From Meridianimaribacter flavus (lineage in GTDB: Bacteria; Bacteroidota; Bacteroidia; Flavobacteriales; Flavobacteriaceae), in assembly GCF_004366715.1 (NCBI RefSeq), contig NZ_SOQZ01000002.1:372001-436000 (forward strand): DNA of 64,000 nt. Reading direction: 5' to 3'. The notes below the pieces were generated by a model, which was given only the letters and a program-made list of their open reading frames with translations, had not been told where the DNA came from and did no database searches. A program made the translations under genes and the position numbers. Of the stretch, positions 1 through 10,553 are shown in pieces (the stretch's first letter is position 1; each line of letters starts with the position of its first letter).

Positions 1-1248
1 ACGAGCGCCAACCATATGTACTCCTAAAATTTCATCGGTAGTTTTATCAGCTAAAACTTTTACAAATCCATCAAGATCCATACTTGCTCTACTACGTCCT
101 AAAGCACGCATTGGAAATTGTCCTACCTTATACTCTATTCCAGCTTCTTTAAGTTGCTCTTCGGTTTTACCAACAGCTGCAACTTCTGGCCAAGTGTAAA
201 CTACACCAGGAATTAAGTTATAATCTATATGTGGTTTTTGTCCTGCTAAGGTTTCAGCAACAAACACACCTTCTTCTTCAGCTTTATGCGCTAACATTGC
301 ACCTTTAATAACATCTCCTATTGCATAAATGTTTGAAGCGCTTGTTTGTAAATGGTCATTTACTTCAACTTGACCTCTGTCGTTTATTTTTACTCCAGCA
401 GCTTCAGCATTTAAACCATCTGTATAAGGACGACGACCTACTGATACTAAACAGTAATCGCCTTTAAATTCTACTTCTTCGCCTTTTTTATTATCAGCTT
501 TAACGATAACTTCATCTCCAACGCGTTCTACCGACTTTACTTTATGAGAGGCATTAATGTTGAATTTTTGTTTTTTCAATACTTTATTCAACTCCTTAGA
601 AACACCAGCATCCATTGTTGGTAAAATTCTATCTGCATACTCCACAACAGAAACCTCAGCTCCTAAACGCTTGTATACTTGACCTAGTTCAAGACCAATA
701 ACTCCACCACCAATTACAATTAAATGTTTAGGAACTTCTTTAAGTTTTAACGCTTCAGTAGAAGTGATTACACGTTCTTTATCAATAGTTATAAATGGTA
801 AGCTAGATGGTTTAGAACCTGTTGCTATAATGGTGTTTTTAGCTTCAATTTCTTCTTCTTTTTCTCCTTTGATAAGGATATGAGTAGCATCTTTAAAGCT
901 TCCTAAACCTTCATATACATCAATCTTATTCTTCTTCATTAAGAAATCAATTCCACCTGTAGTTTGGTCTACTACAGATTGCTTACGAGCAATCATTTTT
1001 TCTAAGTTTACCTTAACCTCACCAGAAATATCAATTCCATGCTCTTCAAAATGCTTAATAGCATCTTCGTAATGGTGAGACGAGTCTAAAAGTGCTTTAC
1101 TTGGTATACAACCAACGTTAAGGCAAGTTCCTCCTAAAGTTGAATATTTTTCAATGATTGCAGTTTTCATTCCTAGTTGAGCGCAACGGATAGCTGCAAC
1201 ATATCCACCAGGACCAGAGCCTATAACGGCTACATCGTATGAATTCAT
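1..1248 (-). CDS. lpdA: Dihydrolipoyl dehydrogenase (E3), 3' end cut by window edge
   Basis: FAD-dependent disulfide oxidoreductase that reoxidises dihydrolipoamide in 2-oxoacid dehydrogenase complexes and the glycine cleavage system. Reading the minus strand from the ATG at 1248-1246 gives 416 codons, in frame to the left edge. The N-terminus MNSYDVAVIGSGPGGYVAA is the FAD-binding GxGxxG fold. The redox-active disulfide GGTCLNVGCIPSK lies near residues 39-51. A second GGGVIGLELG dinucleotide-binding motif and an IGDV FAD-binding motif follow. About 50 C-terminal residues, including the expected His-Glu pair, lie outside the window. E3 is normally about 465 residues, so nothing but the end is missing. 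It appears monocistronic here: the next gene on the same strand starts over 100 bp upstream. Identification is firm; which dehydrogenase complex it serves cannot be told. Confidence 0.95.
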   Translation of the reverse strand, partial: MNSYDVAVIGSGPGGYVAAIRCAQLGMKTAIIEKYSTLGGTCLNVGCIPSKALLDSSHHYEDAIKHFEEHGIDISGEVKVNLEKMIARKQSVVDQTTGGIDFLMKKNKIDVYEGLGSFKDATHILIKGEKEEEIEAKNTIIATGSKPSSLPFITIDKERVITSTEALKLKEVPKHLIVIGGGVIGLELGQVYKRLGAEVSVVEYADRILPTMDAGVSKELNKVLKKQKFNINASHKVKSVERVGDEVIVKADNKKGEEVEFKGDYCLVSVGRRPYTDGLNAEAAGVKINDRGQVEVNDHLQTSASNIYAIGDVIKGAMLAHKAEEEGVFVAETLAGQKPHIDYNLIPGVVYTWPEVAAVGKTEEQLKEAGIEYKVGQFPMRALGRSRASMDLDGFVKVLADKTTDEILGVHMVGAR

Positions 1249-1391
1249 AAGATTGTTTTTTGTCAGATTTTATTTAAAACTATTACAAAAATACAACATT
1301 GTATTTTTATTTACGAATGTGAGTTCACTAATTTTAAAGCTATAATTTACTTGAGTATTACGATTTGTAAATCTCTAAAACTCATTTCGCT

Positions 1392-2018
1392 TTAAGAAGG
1401 AAAACCTAGCATAGTTCCCATGCCTACTGTAAACAACCAAGACCCATAAATAGCATGTTCAATGGATACCAAAAGTGTTGATTTTGTTTTGGTATAGGTT
1501 AGCGCAAACAAGAGTCCGCCAAGAAAGGTTAAAACAAGCACCAAAGTACTTTTAAACATGATGTGTGCTAATGAAAACACTACTGCATTTAAAACTATTG
1601 CAAAAGAGGTGCTTTGAAACAATATAGCGTATCTTTCAAAAAAAAGCGTTCTATAAATAAGTTCTTGAGGATATACCGAAAACACACTATAAACAAACAA
1701 AATGACCACCCACAGCAAGGGCTTGTTTAACAACACTTCAAATAAACGAGCTTTATCTGTAAACCAAACAAAAAGCGTGGTTAATACAGCTATAATGGCT
1801 AGTTTTATGACAGTTTCTCTCCAAAACTGTTTCCAGTTTAAGCCTTGGGCTATTTTAAATTTTTTCCGCTCAACTTTAAGTAATAGATATATGACATACA
1901 AAAATCCTACAAACCCAACACTCAACTTAATAAATGGTGAATAATCCAACGCAAAACTTATTGGTATTAAAATGAAAATAATGAAAAACTCTATGAGCTT
2001 ATAAGTGTTGGATTTCAT
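1392..2018 (-). CDS. CPBP-family intramembrane protease (CAAX protease-like)
   Basis: Polytopic membrane protein of about 208 residues with 5-6 hydrophobic segments. It carries the two CPBP/Rce1-like signatures: QELIYR around residues 118-123 and FSLAH about 30 residues later, which in the family coordinate the catalytic metal or water. The canonical first motif is EExxxR; here the first Glu is Gln, a variant that may mark a subgroup or reduced activity. I prefer the ATG at 2018-2016; an in-frame GTG one codon upstream would overlap the Lrp stop codon. The gene lies 2 bp downstream of the Lrp/AsnC gene on the same strand and is probably co-transcribed with it. Substrate unknown. The family includes prenyl-protein proteases and bacteriocin-immunity proteins, and nothing here decides between them. 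Confidence 0.8.
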   Translation of the reverse strand: MKSNTYKLIEFFIIFILIPISFALDYSPFIKLSVGFVGFLYVIYLLLKVERKKFKIAQGLNWKQFWRETVIKLAIIAVLTTLFVWFTDKARLFEVLLNKPLLWVVILFVYSVFSVYPQELIYRTLFFERYAILFQSTSFAIVLNAVVFSLAHIMFKSTLVLVLTFLGGLLFALTYTKTKSTLLVSIEHAIYGSWLFTVGMGTMLGFPS

Positions 2019-2020
2019 CA

Positions 2021-2479
2021 CTAAATGCGTATAGCTGTTGTGTGTTTTACTTCGTTAATTACAAACATGCTGTGTGTACTACCAATATGGTTTATAGAAG
2101 TTAATTTATTAACCATAAACTCTCTAAACGCTTCCATATCGCTCACTATCACTTTTAAAAGGTAATCATAATCGCCACTAATATGAAAACACTCTACGAC
2201 TTCCTCTAAATTAGCAACATCTTTTTCAAATTTAACCACATATTCTTGAGTGTGCTGAATAAGTTTTATATGGCAGAAAGCAATAAACGATTTATCAATC
2301 TTTTCTTTCTTAATTAGCGCTACATATTTATTGATAACGCCTTCACGCTCTAACTTTTTGATACGCTCATAAACAGCAGTTACCGATAAATTCAGTTTTA
2401 ACGACAACTCTTTATTGGTTTGCTTACTATCCTGCTGAAGCAAATGCAAAAGCTTTTTATCTATATCATCAAAAATCAT
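2021..2479 (-). CDS. Lrp/AsnC family transcriptional regulator
   Basis: A 152-residue protein of typical Lrp length. The N-terminal winged helix-turn-helix (about residues 4-60) contains the family pattern DxxDKKLLxLLQQDSK followed by LSVTAVYERIKKLEREGVI. The C-terminal RAM/AsnC ligand-binding domain (about 65-145) contains FHISGDYDYLLKVIVSD, the segment around the amino acid-binding pocket. Such proteins are octameric or dimeric DNA-binding regulators that respond to amino acids. The gene is divergent from the PLP-dependent sulfur amino acid lyase at 2641, with two palindromes in the 161-bp gap. Regulation of that lyase, and autoregulation, is therefore a reasonable inference. The ligand cannot be read from sequence; methionine or another branched or sulfur amino acid would fit the neighbour. 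Confidence 0.9.
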   Translation of the reverse strand: MIFDDIDKKLLHLLQQDSKQTNKELSLKLNLSVTAVYERIKKLEREGVINKYVALIKKEKIDKSFIAFCHIKLIQHTQEYVVKFEKDVANLEEVVECFHISGDYDYLLKVIVSDMEAFREFMVNKLTSINHIGSTHSMFVINEVKHTTAIRI

Positions 2480-2499
2480 ATTGAAAAATTTTCTTCAAA

Positions 2500-2511
2500 C
2501 TAACATGTTAG
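2500..2511. promoter_or_regulatory. Perfect 12-bp palindrome in lrp / lyase divergent region
   Basis: CTAACATGTTAG is a perfect inverted repeat 21 bp upstream of the lrp start codon. It is a candidate operator for the adjacent Lrp-type regulator. No binding data; position and symmetry only. Confidence 0.35.
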
Positions 2512-2554
2512 CAGATTCTTTTCGTAAAATATTTTTATAAAAGTAGCAAATAAC

Positions 2555-2567
2555 AGATTAATAATCT
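2555..2567. promoter_or_regulatory. Second palindrome in lrp / lyase divergent region
   Basis: AGATTAATAATCT is a 6+1+6 perfect inverted repeat between the two divergent starts, 73 bp upstream of the lyase ATG. AT-rich centres are usual for Lrp sites, so this is the alternative or second operator candidate. Confidence 0.3.
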
Positions 2568-2640
2568 AAAATTATACATATATATTGATAATACATCTAT
2601 TTATTCGGATTTTTGATGTATTAACTAAATACACTTTACT

Positions 2641-3867
2641 ATGTCATTTAAACCCGCAAATAATATACAAGACTTACAATATTTTGGTGAGTTTGGAGGC
2701 GTTAACCCTTCTATTTCAGATTCATCTACTTACACCTTTTTATCAGCAAAAACTATGTTTGATACGTTTGAAGGTAATGCAGATGGTTGCTACCTGTATT
2801 CGCGTCACTCATCGCCTTCTAACCTTTATTTAGGAGAAGCTCTTGCTGCTATGGAAGGTACTGAAACTGCTAATGTAACTGCATCAGGTATGGGAGCCAT
2901 TACACCTGTAATTTTACAGCTTTGTGGTGCTGGAGATCATGTGGTATCTAGTAGAACTATTTATGGTGGTACTTATGCGTTTCTTAAAAACTTCACACCA
3001 AAACTTAATATTAGTACCTCATTTGTTGATATTACTAAACTAGATGTTGTTGAAGCTGCAATTACCGAAAATACTAAAGTTTTATACTGCGAATCGGTTA
3101 GTAATCCTTTATTAGAAGTTGCCGACATAAAAGGACTTGCTGCTATAGCAAAAAAACATAATTTAAAACTTGTAGTAGACAATACGTTTTCGCCATTATC
3201 AATATCACCTGTTAAATTAGGTGCAGACATTGTAATACACAGTTTAACAAAATTTATTAATGGCTCTAGCGATACTGTTGGTGGTGTTGTGTGTGGAACT
3301 CAAGAATTTATTGACGCCTTAAGAAACGTTAATGATGGTGCTTGTATGCTATTAGGAAGCACAATGGATAGTTTACGCTCTGCTTCTGTTTTAAAAAACT
3401 TAAGAACACTACACATAAGAATGCAACAACATAGCCATAACGCTACATATTTAGCTCAAAAATTTCAAGCAGATGGTTTAAAAACGGTATATCCAGGATT
3501 AGAATCGCATCCTTCACATGAGTTATTTAAAAGCATGATGAACGAAAAATATGGTTTTGGAGGTATGCTTACCATAGATGTTGGTTCACTTGATAAGGCC
3601 AATGCACTTATGGAACTAATGCAAGAAAAAAACCTTGGGTATCTTGCTGTAAGTTTAGGGTTTTATAAAACATTATTCTCTGCTCCAGGTTCTTCAACAT
3701 CATCTGAAATACCAGAAGATGAGCAAAAAGAAATGGGATTAAGCGATGGTCTTATTCGTTTTTCTATTGGATTAGACGCTGATATTGAACGTACATACAA
3801 TATGATGCGTGAATGCATGGAATCTTTAAACATCTTAGATAAAAAAAGTGTAGCTAGCTTAGTTTAA
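2641..3867 (+). CDS. PLP-dependent trans-sulfuration family lyase (methionine gamma-lyase-like)
   Basis: A 408-residue Cys/Met-metabolism PLP enzyme (fold type I). The Schiff-base lysine is Lys204 in the motif IVIHSLTKFINGSSD. The phosphate- and ring-binding segments ASGMGAI (81-87), TIYGGTYAFL (106-115) and VVDNTF (178-183) are present. The family covers methionine gamma-lyase, cystathionine beta- and gamma-lyases and cystathionine gamma-synthase. The active-site Tyr is Tyr108, but the Cys two residues later that characterises Pseudomonas-type methionine gamma-lyase is Gly110. Exact specificity is therefore open. It is divergent from an Lrp regulator and is followed 169 bp later by an NhaC-family transporter, which suggests amino acid catabolism. 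A rho-independent terminator follows it. The ATG at 2641 fits the usual family N-terminus. Confidence 0.85.
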   Translation: MSFKPANNIQDLQYFGEFGGVNPSISDSSTYTFLSAKTMFDTFEGNADGCYLYSRHSSPSNLYLGEALAAMEGTETANVTASGMGAITPVILQLCGAGDHVVSSRTIYGGTYAFLKNFTPKLNISTSFVDITKLDVVEAAITENTKVLYCESVSNPLLEVADIKGLAAIAKKHNLKLVVDNTFSPLSISPVKLGADIVIHSLTKFINGSSDTVGGVVCGTQEFIDALRNVNDGACMLLGSTMDSLRSASVLKNLRTLHIRMQQHSHNATYLAQKFQADGLKTVYPGLESHPSHELFKSMMNEKYGFGGMLTIDVGSLDKANALMELMQEKNLGYLAVSLGFYKTLFSAPGSSTSSEIPEDEQKEMGLSDGLIRFSIGLDADIERTYNMMRECMESLNILDKKSVASLV

Positions 3868-3891
3868 TTTTTTTGCCATAATTAATACACT

Positions 3892-3926
3892 AAAGACGCT
3901 TTCATAAACCGAAAGCGTCTTTTTTA
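3892..3926 (+). terminator. Rho-independent terminator after the PLP lyase
   Basis: A 12-bp perfect stem (AAAGACGCTTTC with GAAAGCGTCTTT, 7-nt loop) is followed by a T-run. It separates the lyase from the transporter, so the latter probably has its own promoter. Confidence 0.85.
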
Positions 3927-4036
3927 TTTTACAAAATCATTATAATTCAAGTATTTAAAAACAGTTAAACATCTGCATTTGCTTTATAGACAACATTATC
4001 GTAACATTACATCTATAAAACTTCTAACTAACACCT

Positions 4037-5527
4037 ATGGAAAGCCAAGATATAAAGCCTAGACAACCACAAGATGAACATATTGTTGAAAACAAACAAT
4101 TAAATATATGGGAAGCTTTAATACCTGTTATTGCTTTGGTTGGTATGCTAGCTTTTAATGTATTTGTTTATGGTGATAATGCGCTTAGTGGTAGCAATCA
4201 GTTTATCTTACTTTTAGGCGCTGCTGTTGCCGCTGTTGTTGGCTTTTATAATAAAGTAACGTTTAGCCAAATGATTGATGAAGTGGCTGAAAACGTAAAA
4301 TCAACCACAGGAGCTATTTTAATTTTACTCATGGTTGGTGCTTTAGCAGGGACATGGCTTATTAGTGGTATTATTCCTGCGATGATATATTATGGTTTAC
4401 AAATACTAAACCCTACCATATTTTTAGCTGCTTGTGTAATTATATGTGCAATCATATCAGTGGCTACAGGAAGTTCTTGGACAACTTCAGCAACCGTTGG
4501 TATTGCTTTAGTTGGTATTGGCGAAGCGCTTGGTGTTTCTTTAGGAATGACAGCAGGTGCTGTTTTATCTGGTGCTTATTTTGGAGATAAAATGTCTCCT
4601 TTAAGTGATACTACAAACCTTGCTCCTGCCATGGCAGGAAGTGAATTATTTACACATATAAAGTATATGGCTTTAACCACAGTACCTACAATTGTAATCA
4701 CATTAATAGTATTTATCATTTTAGGATTTACGCAAGATGCAACTGGTAATGCTGATACTTCTTTACTTCTTAATGATATTGATAGTACTTTTAATATTAA
4801 TGGTTGGCTGTTTTTAGTTCCAATAATTGTTATTGTACTCATCATAAAAAAAACACCTCCACTTGTTGCGCTTTTAATAGGAACCTTATTAGGAGGAATT
4901 TTTGCATTGCTATTTCAACCACACATAGTCACACAAATTGCAGGAACTGACTCTTTAACATTAACTTCTGCTTACAAAGGTGTTATGGATGCCATTACAG
5001 TAAAAACTACAATAGCTACTGACAATGAAACACTACAAGATTTATTTTCTGCTTCAGGAAAAGGAATGTATGGTATGTTAGGAACCATTTGGTTAATTCT
5101 TTGTGCAATGGTTTTTGGTGGTGTAATGGATGCCATTGGAGCATTAACAAGAATTAGTCAAGCGCTACTAAGTTTAGCAACAACCACATTTGGTCTTTTT
5201 GCTAGTACAGTGGCTAGTTGTTTAGCTTTAAATATTACAGCATCAGACCAATACTTAGCATTAGTTGTACCTGGAAAAATGTTTAAAAAAGCTTATGAAG
5301 ATAAAGGGTTAGCTCCAGAAAACTTAAGTAGAGCTCTTGAAGATTCTGGTACTGTAACTTCTGTTTTAGTACCATGGAATACTTGTGGAGCCTACCAAAG
5401 TGGTGTGCTTGGAGTACCTGTTGTAGATTATTTCTTTTTCGCCATATTTAACTGGTTAAGCCCTTTTATGACCTTAACTTTTGCTGCGTTTTCGATTAAA
5501 ATCAAACAATTATCTGCTAAGAAATAA
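4037..5527 (+). CDS. NhaC-family Na+/H+ antiporter-type transporter
   Basis: A 496-residue inner-membrane protein with about 11-12 hydrophobic segments after a 25-residue polar N-terminus. Diagnostic stretches include SVATGSSWTTSATVGIALVGI, then GAYFGDKMSPLSDTTNLAPA (the ion-binding region of NhaC-type carriers), and a C-terminal repeat-like DSGTVTSVLVPWNTCGAY. Family members exchange Na+ and H+ and include malate/lactate antiporters (MleN). Comparative genomics has also linked some members to methionine uptake (MetT). Its position beside a sulfur amino acid lyase and Lrp makes amino acid (methionine) transport a serious alternative to pure cation exchange. That is inference from context only. 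Confidence 0.85.
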   Translation: MESQDIKPRQPQDEHIVENKQLNIWEALIPVIALVGMLAFNVFVYGDNALSGSNQFILLLGAAVAAVVGFYNKVTFSQMIDEVAENVKSTTGAILILLMVGALAGTWLISGIIPAMIYYGLQILNPTIFLAACVIICAIISVATGSSWTTSATVGIALVGIGEALGVSLGMTAGAVLSGAYFGDKMSPLSDTTNLAPAMAGSELFTHIKYMALTTVPTIVITLIVFIILGFTQDATGNADTSLLLNDIDSTFNINGWLFLVPIIVIVLIIKKTPPLVALLIGTLLGGIFALLFQPHIVTQIAGTDSLTLTSAYKGVMDAITVKTTIATDNETLQDLFSASGKGMYGMLGTIWLILCAMVFGGVMDAIGALTRISQALLSLATTTFGLFASTVASCLALNITASDQYLALVVPGKMFKKAYEDKGLAPENLSRALEDSGTVTSVLVPWNTCGAYQSGVLGVPVVDYFFFAIFNWLSPFMTLTFAAFSIKIKQLSAKK

Positions 5528-5693
5528 TTATTAATTCAATCATTTTAAACTCATTTTACCAAGTTGATATTTTAGAGTATCAATAATTGCTGATTTAACA
5601 AAAATCAACACCTAATTTTGATGCCATATTCTAATACTATTTGTATATAATTTTATATTATTTATTTCTATCAAAACACGCTGTTTAAGTCCT

Positions 5694-5701
5694 TATGTTT
5701 G
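5694..5701 (+). promoter_or_regulatory. Candidate -7 element for the peroxiredoxin operon
   Basis: TATGTTTG matches the Bacteroidota -7 consensus TAnnTTTG, 36 bp upstream of the peroxiredoxin ATG. No convincing -33 TTTG at the usual distance. Confidence 0.4.
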
Positions 5702-5737
5702 TAGTGAAATTAATAATCACTTAAAAAATAAATAAAC

Positions 5738-6382
5738 ATGGCATTCGTAGGAAAACAATTTCCAGATTTAAATGTAAACGCAATGAACGAAATGGGTGAC
5801 ACCTTTAAATTAAACGTTCTTGAAGAAGCAAAAAACAATAACAAAAAAGTAGTATTATTTTGGTACCCGAAAGATTTCACTTTCGTATGTCCTACTGAAT
5901 TACACGCTTTTCAAGCTGCTTTAGGTGAGTTTGAAAAACGTAACACTATAGTAATTGGAGCTTCTTGTGATACTGCTGAAGTTCATTTTGCTTGGTTAAG
6001 TACTGCTAAAGATAATGGTGGAATTGAAGGTGTAACTTACCCTCTTTTAGCTGATTCTAACAGAAACTTAGCATCAACTCTTGGTATTTTAGATATCTCT
6101 AACGAAACTTACAACGAAGAAACTGGAGTTGTAACTGTAGATGGTGATAACGTAACTTACAGAGCTACTTACATCATTGATGAAGAAGGTATCGTACAAC
6201 ACGAGAGCATCAACAACATGCCACTTGGTAGAAATGTAAATGAATATTTAAGAATCATCGATGCTTTAACTCACGTACAAGAAAAAGGTGAAGTTTGTCC
6301 TGCTAACTGGGAAGAAGGTAAAGATGCAATGCAAGCTAATGCTAAAGGTACAAAAGAGTATTTAAAAGCACACTTAAACTAA
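5738..6382 (+). CDS. 2-Cys peroxiredoxin (AhpC/Prx1 family)
   Basis: Thiol peroxidase of 214 residues that reduces H2O2 and organic peroxides. The peroxidatic Cys51 sits in DFTFVCPTEL and the resolving Cys187 in GEVCPANWEEGK, the typical 2-Cys arrangement. The FWYPKDFTF strand and the THVQEKGE linker are also family features. It is the first gene of a tight operon: the thioredoxin-like gene follows 9 bp later and a small conserved gene 2 bp after that. The thioredoxin partner may therefore be its dedicated reductant. Cytoplasmic; no signal peptide. Oxidative-stress control is likely by family, though no operator was recognised. The next genes on the other strand (KatG, ankyrin protein) also detoxify peroxide. 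Confidence 0.95.
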   Translation: MAFVGKQFPDLNVNAMNEMGDTFKLNVLEEAKNNNKKVVLFWYPKDFTFVCPTELHAFQAALGEFEKRNTIVIGASCDTAEVHFAWLSTAKDNGGIEGVTYPLLADSNRNLASTLGILDISNETYNEETGVVTVDGDNVTYRATYIIDEEGIVQHESINNMPLGRNVNEYLRIIDALTHVQEKGEVCPANWEEGKDAMQANAKGTKEYLKAHLN

Positions 6383-6391
6383 GTATTAGTT

Positions 6392-6700
6392 ATGGTTCAA
6401 GAATTAGATCAAGACAATTTACAAAGTATAGTTTCTGAAAACGATACAGTTGTTGTGCAATACTCAGCAACTTGGTGTGGAAACTGTCGTATAATGAAGC
6501 CAAAGTTCAAGAAATTAGCAACAGAAAATGAAAATATTACTTTCGTTATTGCTGATGCTGAAAAATTTCCTGAGAGTAGAAAATTAGCAACTGTAGACAA
6601 CTTACCTACGTTTGCTACTTTTAAAAATGGTGAATTCAAAAATCAAGTACAAACTAATAAGTTCGATGTTTTAAAAGAACTTGTTGATGAAGTTATTTAA
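6392..6700 (+). CDS. Thioredoxin family protein (WCGNC active site)
   Basis: A compact 102-residue thioredoxin fold without signal peptide. The dithiol active site is ATWCGNC, with Cys29 and Cys32, in place of the usual WCGPC. The cis-Pro loop (NLPTFATF) is intact around residues 71-78. The Asn in the CxxC dipeptide should shift the redox potential relative to classical thioredoxin. It lies 9 bp after the 2-Cys peroxiredoxin and 2 bp before a small acidic protein, so the obvious inferred role is electron donor to that peroxiredoxin. Confidence 0.9.
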   Translation: MVQELDQDNLQSIVSENDTVVVQYSATWCGNCRIMKPKFKKLATENENITFVIADAEKFPESRKLATVDNLPTFATFKNGEFKNQVQTNKFDVLKELVDEVI

Positions 6701-6702
6701 TT

Positions 6703-6960
6703 ATGAAGTTACCAGTAATAAAACAATTAACCCAGTTTATCGAAGATAATGACGAAGACTTCGTATTAGAGACTATTGAAACCTTAGAAAACCTAACCGA
6801 AGTACCATCATTAAAAGATGAAGAGTTAGATGTTATAGGTGAATTAATTTCTAATATGTATGGTGCAATTGAAGTACACAAAATGGTAAAAGATGGCACA
6901 CCAAAAAAGGAAGCTTTAAATACTTTTATGTCTCGTGTTCTTGGATCTATCGATAAATAA
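6703..6960 (+). CDS. Small acidic conserved protein (DUF6952-like)
   Basis: An 85-residue acidic helical protein without signal peptide, membrane segment or cysteine. I recall such proteins next to thioredoxins in Flavobacteriia, annotated as a domain of unknown function (DUF6952, from memory). It begins 2 bp after the thioredoxin-like gene, so it is translationally coupled and probably belongs to the peroxide-defence operon. The composition (many Glu/Asp in residues 14-48, amphipathic helices) suggests a small protein-protein interaction module. Function unknown. Confidence 0.75.
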   Translation: MKLPVIKQLTQFIEDNDEDFVLETIETLENLTEVPSLKDEELDVIGELISNMYGAIEVHKMVKDGTPKKEALNTFMSRVLGSIDK

Positions 6961-6984
6961 TAGCATTAATTGAAAAAGAAGAAT

Positions 6985-7016
6985 AAAAAACCACTTCAAA
7001 TGAAGTGGTTTTTTTA
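6985..7016. terminator. Bidirectional terminator between peroxiredoxin operon and ankyrin gene
   Basis: An AAACCACTTCA / TGAAGTGGTTT stem with 2-nt loop, A-run on the left and T-run on the right, lies between convergent genes. It can end transcription on both strands. Confidence 0.85.
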
Positions 7017-7020
7017 TGTT

Positions 7021-7488
7021 TTATAATTTCTCTGCTATTGTCTTTAGTTCTTTTTCTTTAGCATAATCCAAAGCTGTTTTACCTTCTAAATCTTTAAGTG
7101 ATTTATCAGCATTATGAGCTAAAAGCACATCTACAACTGCCTCTTGGTTATATTGTGTTGCATACATTAAAGCGGTTGTACCATTATTGTTTTGCGCATT
7201 TACATTAGCATTATGTTTTAGCAACATCTCAACTAATGCAAGATTTCCTTTAAAACTCACTCCTATTAAGGCTGTATTACCAGAAGCATCCTTTCCATTA
7301 ATATCTGCATGATGCTCTAATAACACTTTAGCAATATCTTCCTTATCAAAGTAGCTAGCAAAAATTAAAGGCGTAAAACCTCTTGCATCAGTTATACTAA
7401 CTAGTTTAGGGTTTCTATCAAGTTGAAGTTTTATATTTTCGGTATTACCAGACTGTATGGTTCTAAAAAATAATTCGTTTTCGTTCAT
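7021..7488 (-). CDS. Ankyrin repeat protein downstream of KatG
   Basis: A 155-residue protein made almost entirely of four ankyrin repeats of about 33 residues. Consensus pieces are GFTPLIFASYFDKEDIAKVLLEH, GNTALIGVSFKGNLALVEMLLKH, GTTALMYATQYNQEAVVDVLLAH and GKTALDYAKEKE. No signal peptide is visible, so it is likely cytoplasmic. It lies 73 bp downstream of katG on the same strand, with an imperfect terminator between them. Catalase/ankyrin pairs are known elsewhere: Pseudomonas AnkB supports periplasmic catalase KatB activity. A helper role for KatG is therefore inferred, not shown. Confidence 0.85.
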   Translation of the reverse strand: MNENELFFRTIQSGNTENIKLQLDRNPKLVSITDARGFTPLIFASYFDKEDIAKVLLEHHADINGKDASGNTALIGVSFKGNLALVEMLLKHNANVNAQNNNGTTALMYATQYNQEAVVDVLLAHNADKSLKDLEGKTALDYAKEKELKTIAEKL

Positions 7489-7505
7489 ATCTATGTATTC
7501 AATAA

Positions 7506-7544
7506 AAAAAGGAACACATTACATAACTAATGCATTCCTTTTTA
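7506..7544 (-). terminator. Imperfect hairpin terminator between katG and ankyrin gene
   Basis: A 13-bp stem with two mismatches, AAGGAA-rich on one side and TTCCTT on the other, is flanked by T-runs on either strand. On the minus strand it follows the katG stop codon. Partial read-through would lower ankyrin expression relative to KatG. Confidence 0.6.
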
Positions 7545-7561
7545 GAGTTACTATTTATCAA

Positions 7562-9802
<2,241 letters not shown>

Positions 9803-9933
9803 CTATATTCTATAAAATTAAGAAAAATGCATCCTAAAAGATTAAAAATTACATTTTTATAAATAATATTATTATTGATAAAACTTATAGAAAATAAAAT
9901 TTCAATAACAAACAATAATTAAAACAGAAAAAA

Positions 9934-9955
9934 GGTCTCAATTGAGACCTTTATT
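9934..9955 (-). terminator. Terminator after the fasciclin gene
   Basis: AAAGGTCTCA / TGAGACCTTT with a 2-nt loop ends in a T-run on the minus strand, about 20 bp after the stop codon at 9975. Confidence 0.8.
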
Positions 9956-9974
9956 AATGACTAATACAACTTTA

Positions 9975-10553
9975 TTATGATTTTGGAAGAAGCACTGTAT
10001 CAACAACGTGTATAACTCCATTGGATTGGTTAACATCTGATATTGTAACTTTAGCTGTGTTACCATTTTCATCAGTAATGTAAACATCTCTTCCTTTGGT
10101 CCATGCTGTTAACCATCCACCACTTACAGTTTCTATTTTTGCTTTTCCATTTCCTTTCTTAATCATTCCCATAACGTCACTAGCACTCCATTTTCCTGCA
10201 ACCACATGATATTTTAATACAGTTTGCAGTGTAGAGATGTTTTCTTCCTTTAATAGGTTTTCAACTGTGCCCTTTGGCAACTTACCAAAAGCATCATTTG
10301 TAGGTGCAAAAACTGTAAAAGGTCCCTCGCTCATTAACACATCAACTAATCCTGCTGCTTTAACTGCTGCAACTAGTGTAGTGTGGTCTTTAGAGTTTAC
10401 AGCATTTTCTACAATATTTTTACTTGGGTACATTGCAGCTCCACCTACCATTTTGGTATCCTCTTTCTTCATTTTGCTTTGTGCTATAGTATTTGTGCCT
10501 ATAGTAAATGTTGCTAACAAAATAATTGAACTGAATAATTTAATCTTTTTCAT
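9975..10553 (-). CDS. Secreted fasciclin (FAS1) domain protein
   Basis: 192 residues: a Sec signal peptide (MKKIKLF then a hydrophobic run, cleavage near residue 25 after IAQ), then one FAS1 domain. Both FAS1 signatures are present: H1-like FTVFAPTNDAFGKLP around residues 81-95, and H2-like GVIHVVDTVLLP at the C-terminus. FAS1 domains mediate cell adhesion or matrix interactions; in Bacteroidota single-domain secreted forms are common and poorly understood. It stands alone, with its own terminator. Lys-rich stretches (KMKKEDTKM, KKGNGKAK) follow the signal peptide and sit within the domain. Exported, probably periplasmic or cell-surface associated. Confidence 0.88.
   Translation of the reverse strand: MKKIKLFSSIILLATFTIGTNTIAQSKMKKEDTKMVGGAAMYPSKNIVENAVNSKDHTTLVAAVKAAGLVDVLMSEGPFTVFAPTNDAFGKLPKGTVENLLKEENISTLQTVLKYHVVAGKWSASDVMGMIKKGNGKAKIETVSGGWLTAWTKGRDVYITDENGNTAKVTISDVNQSNGVIHVVDTVLLPKS

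Noticed and set aside
2480-2640. SAM riboswitch ahead of the PLP lyase
   Set aside because: The 161-bp gap is AT-rich with simple palindromes and lacks the SAM-I helices and kink-turn motif.
2585-2833. 82-codon frame overlapping the start of the PLP lyase
   Set aside because: Different frame inside a strongly conserved enzyme; no family resemblance.
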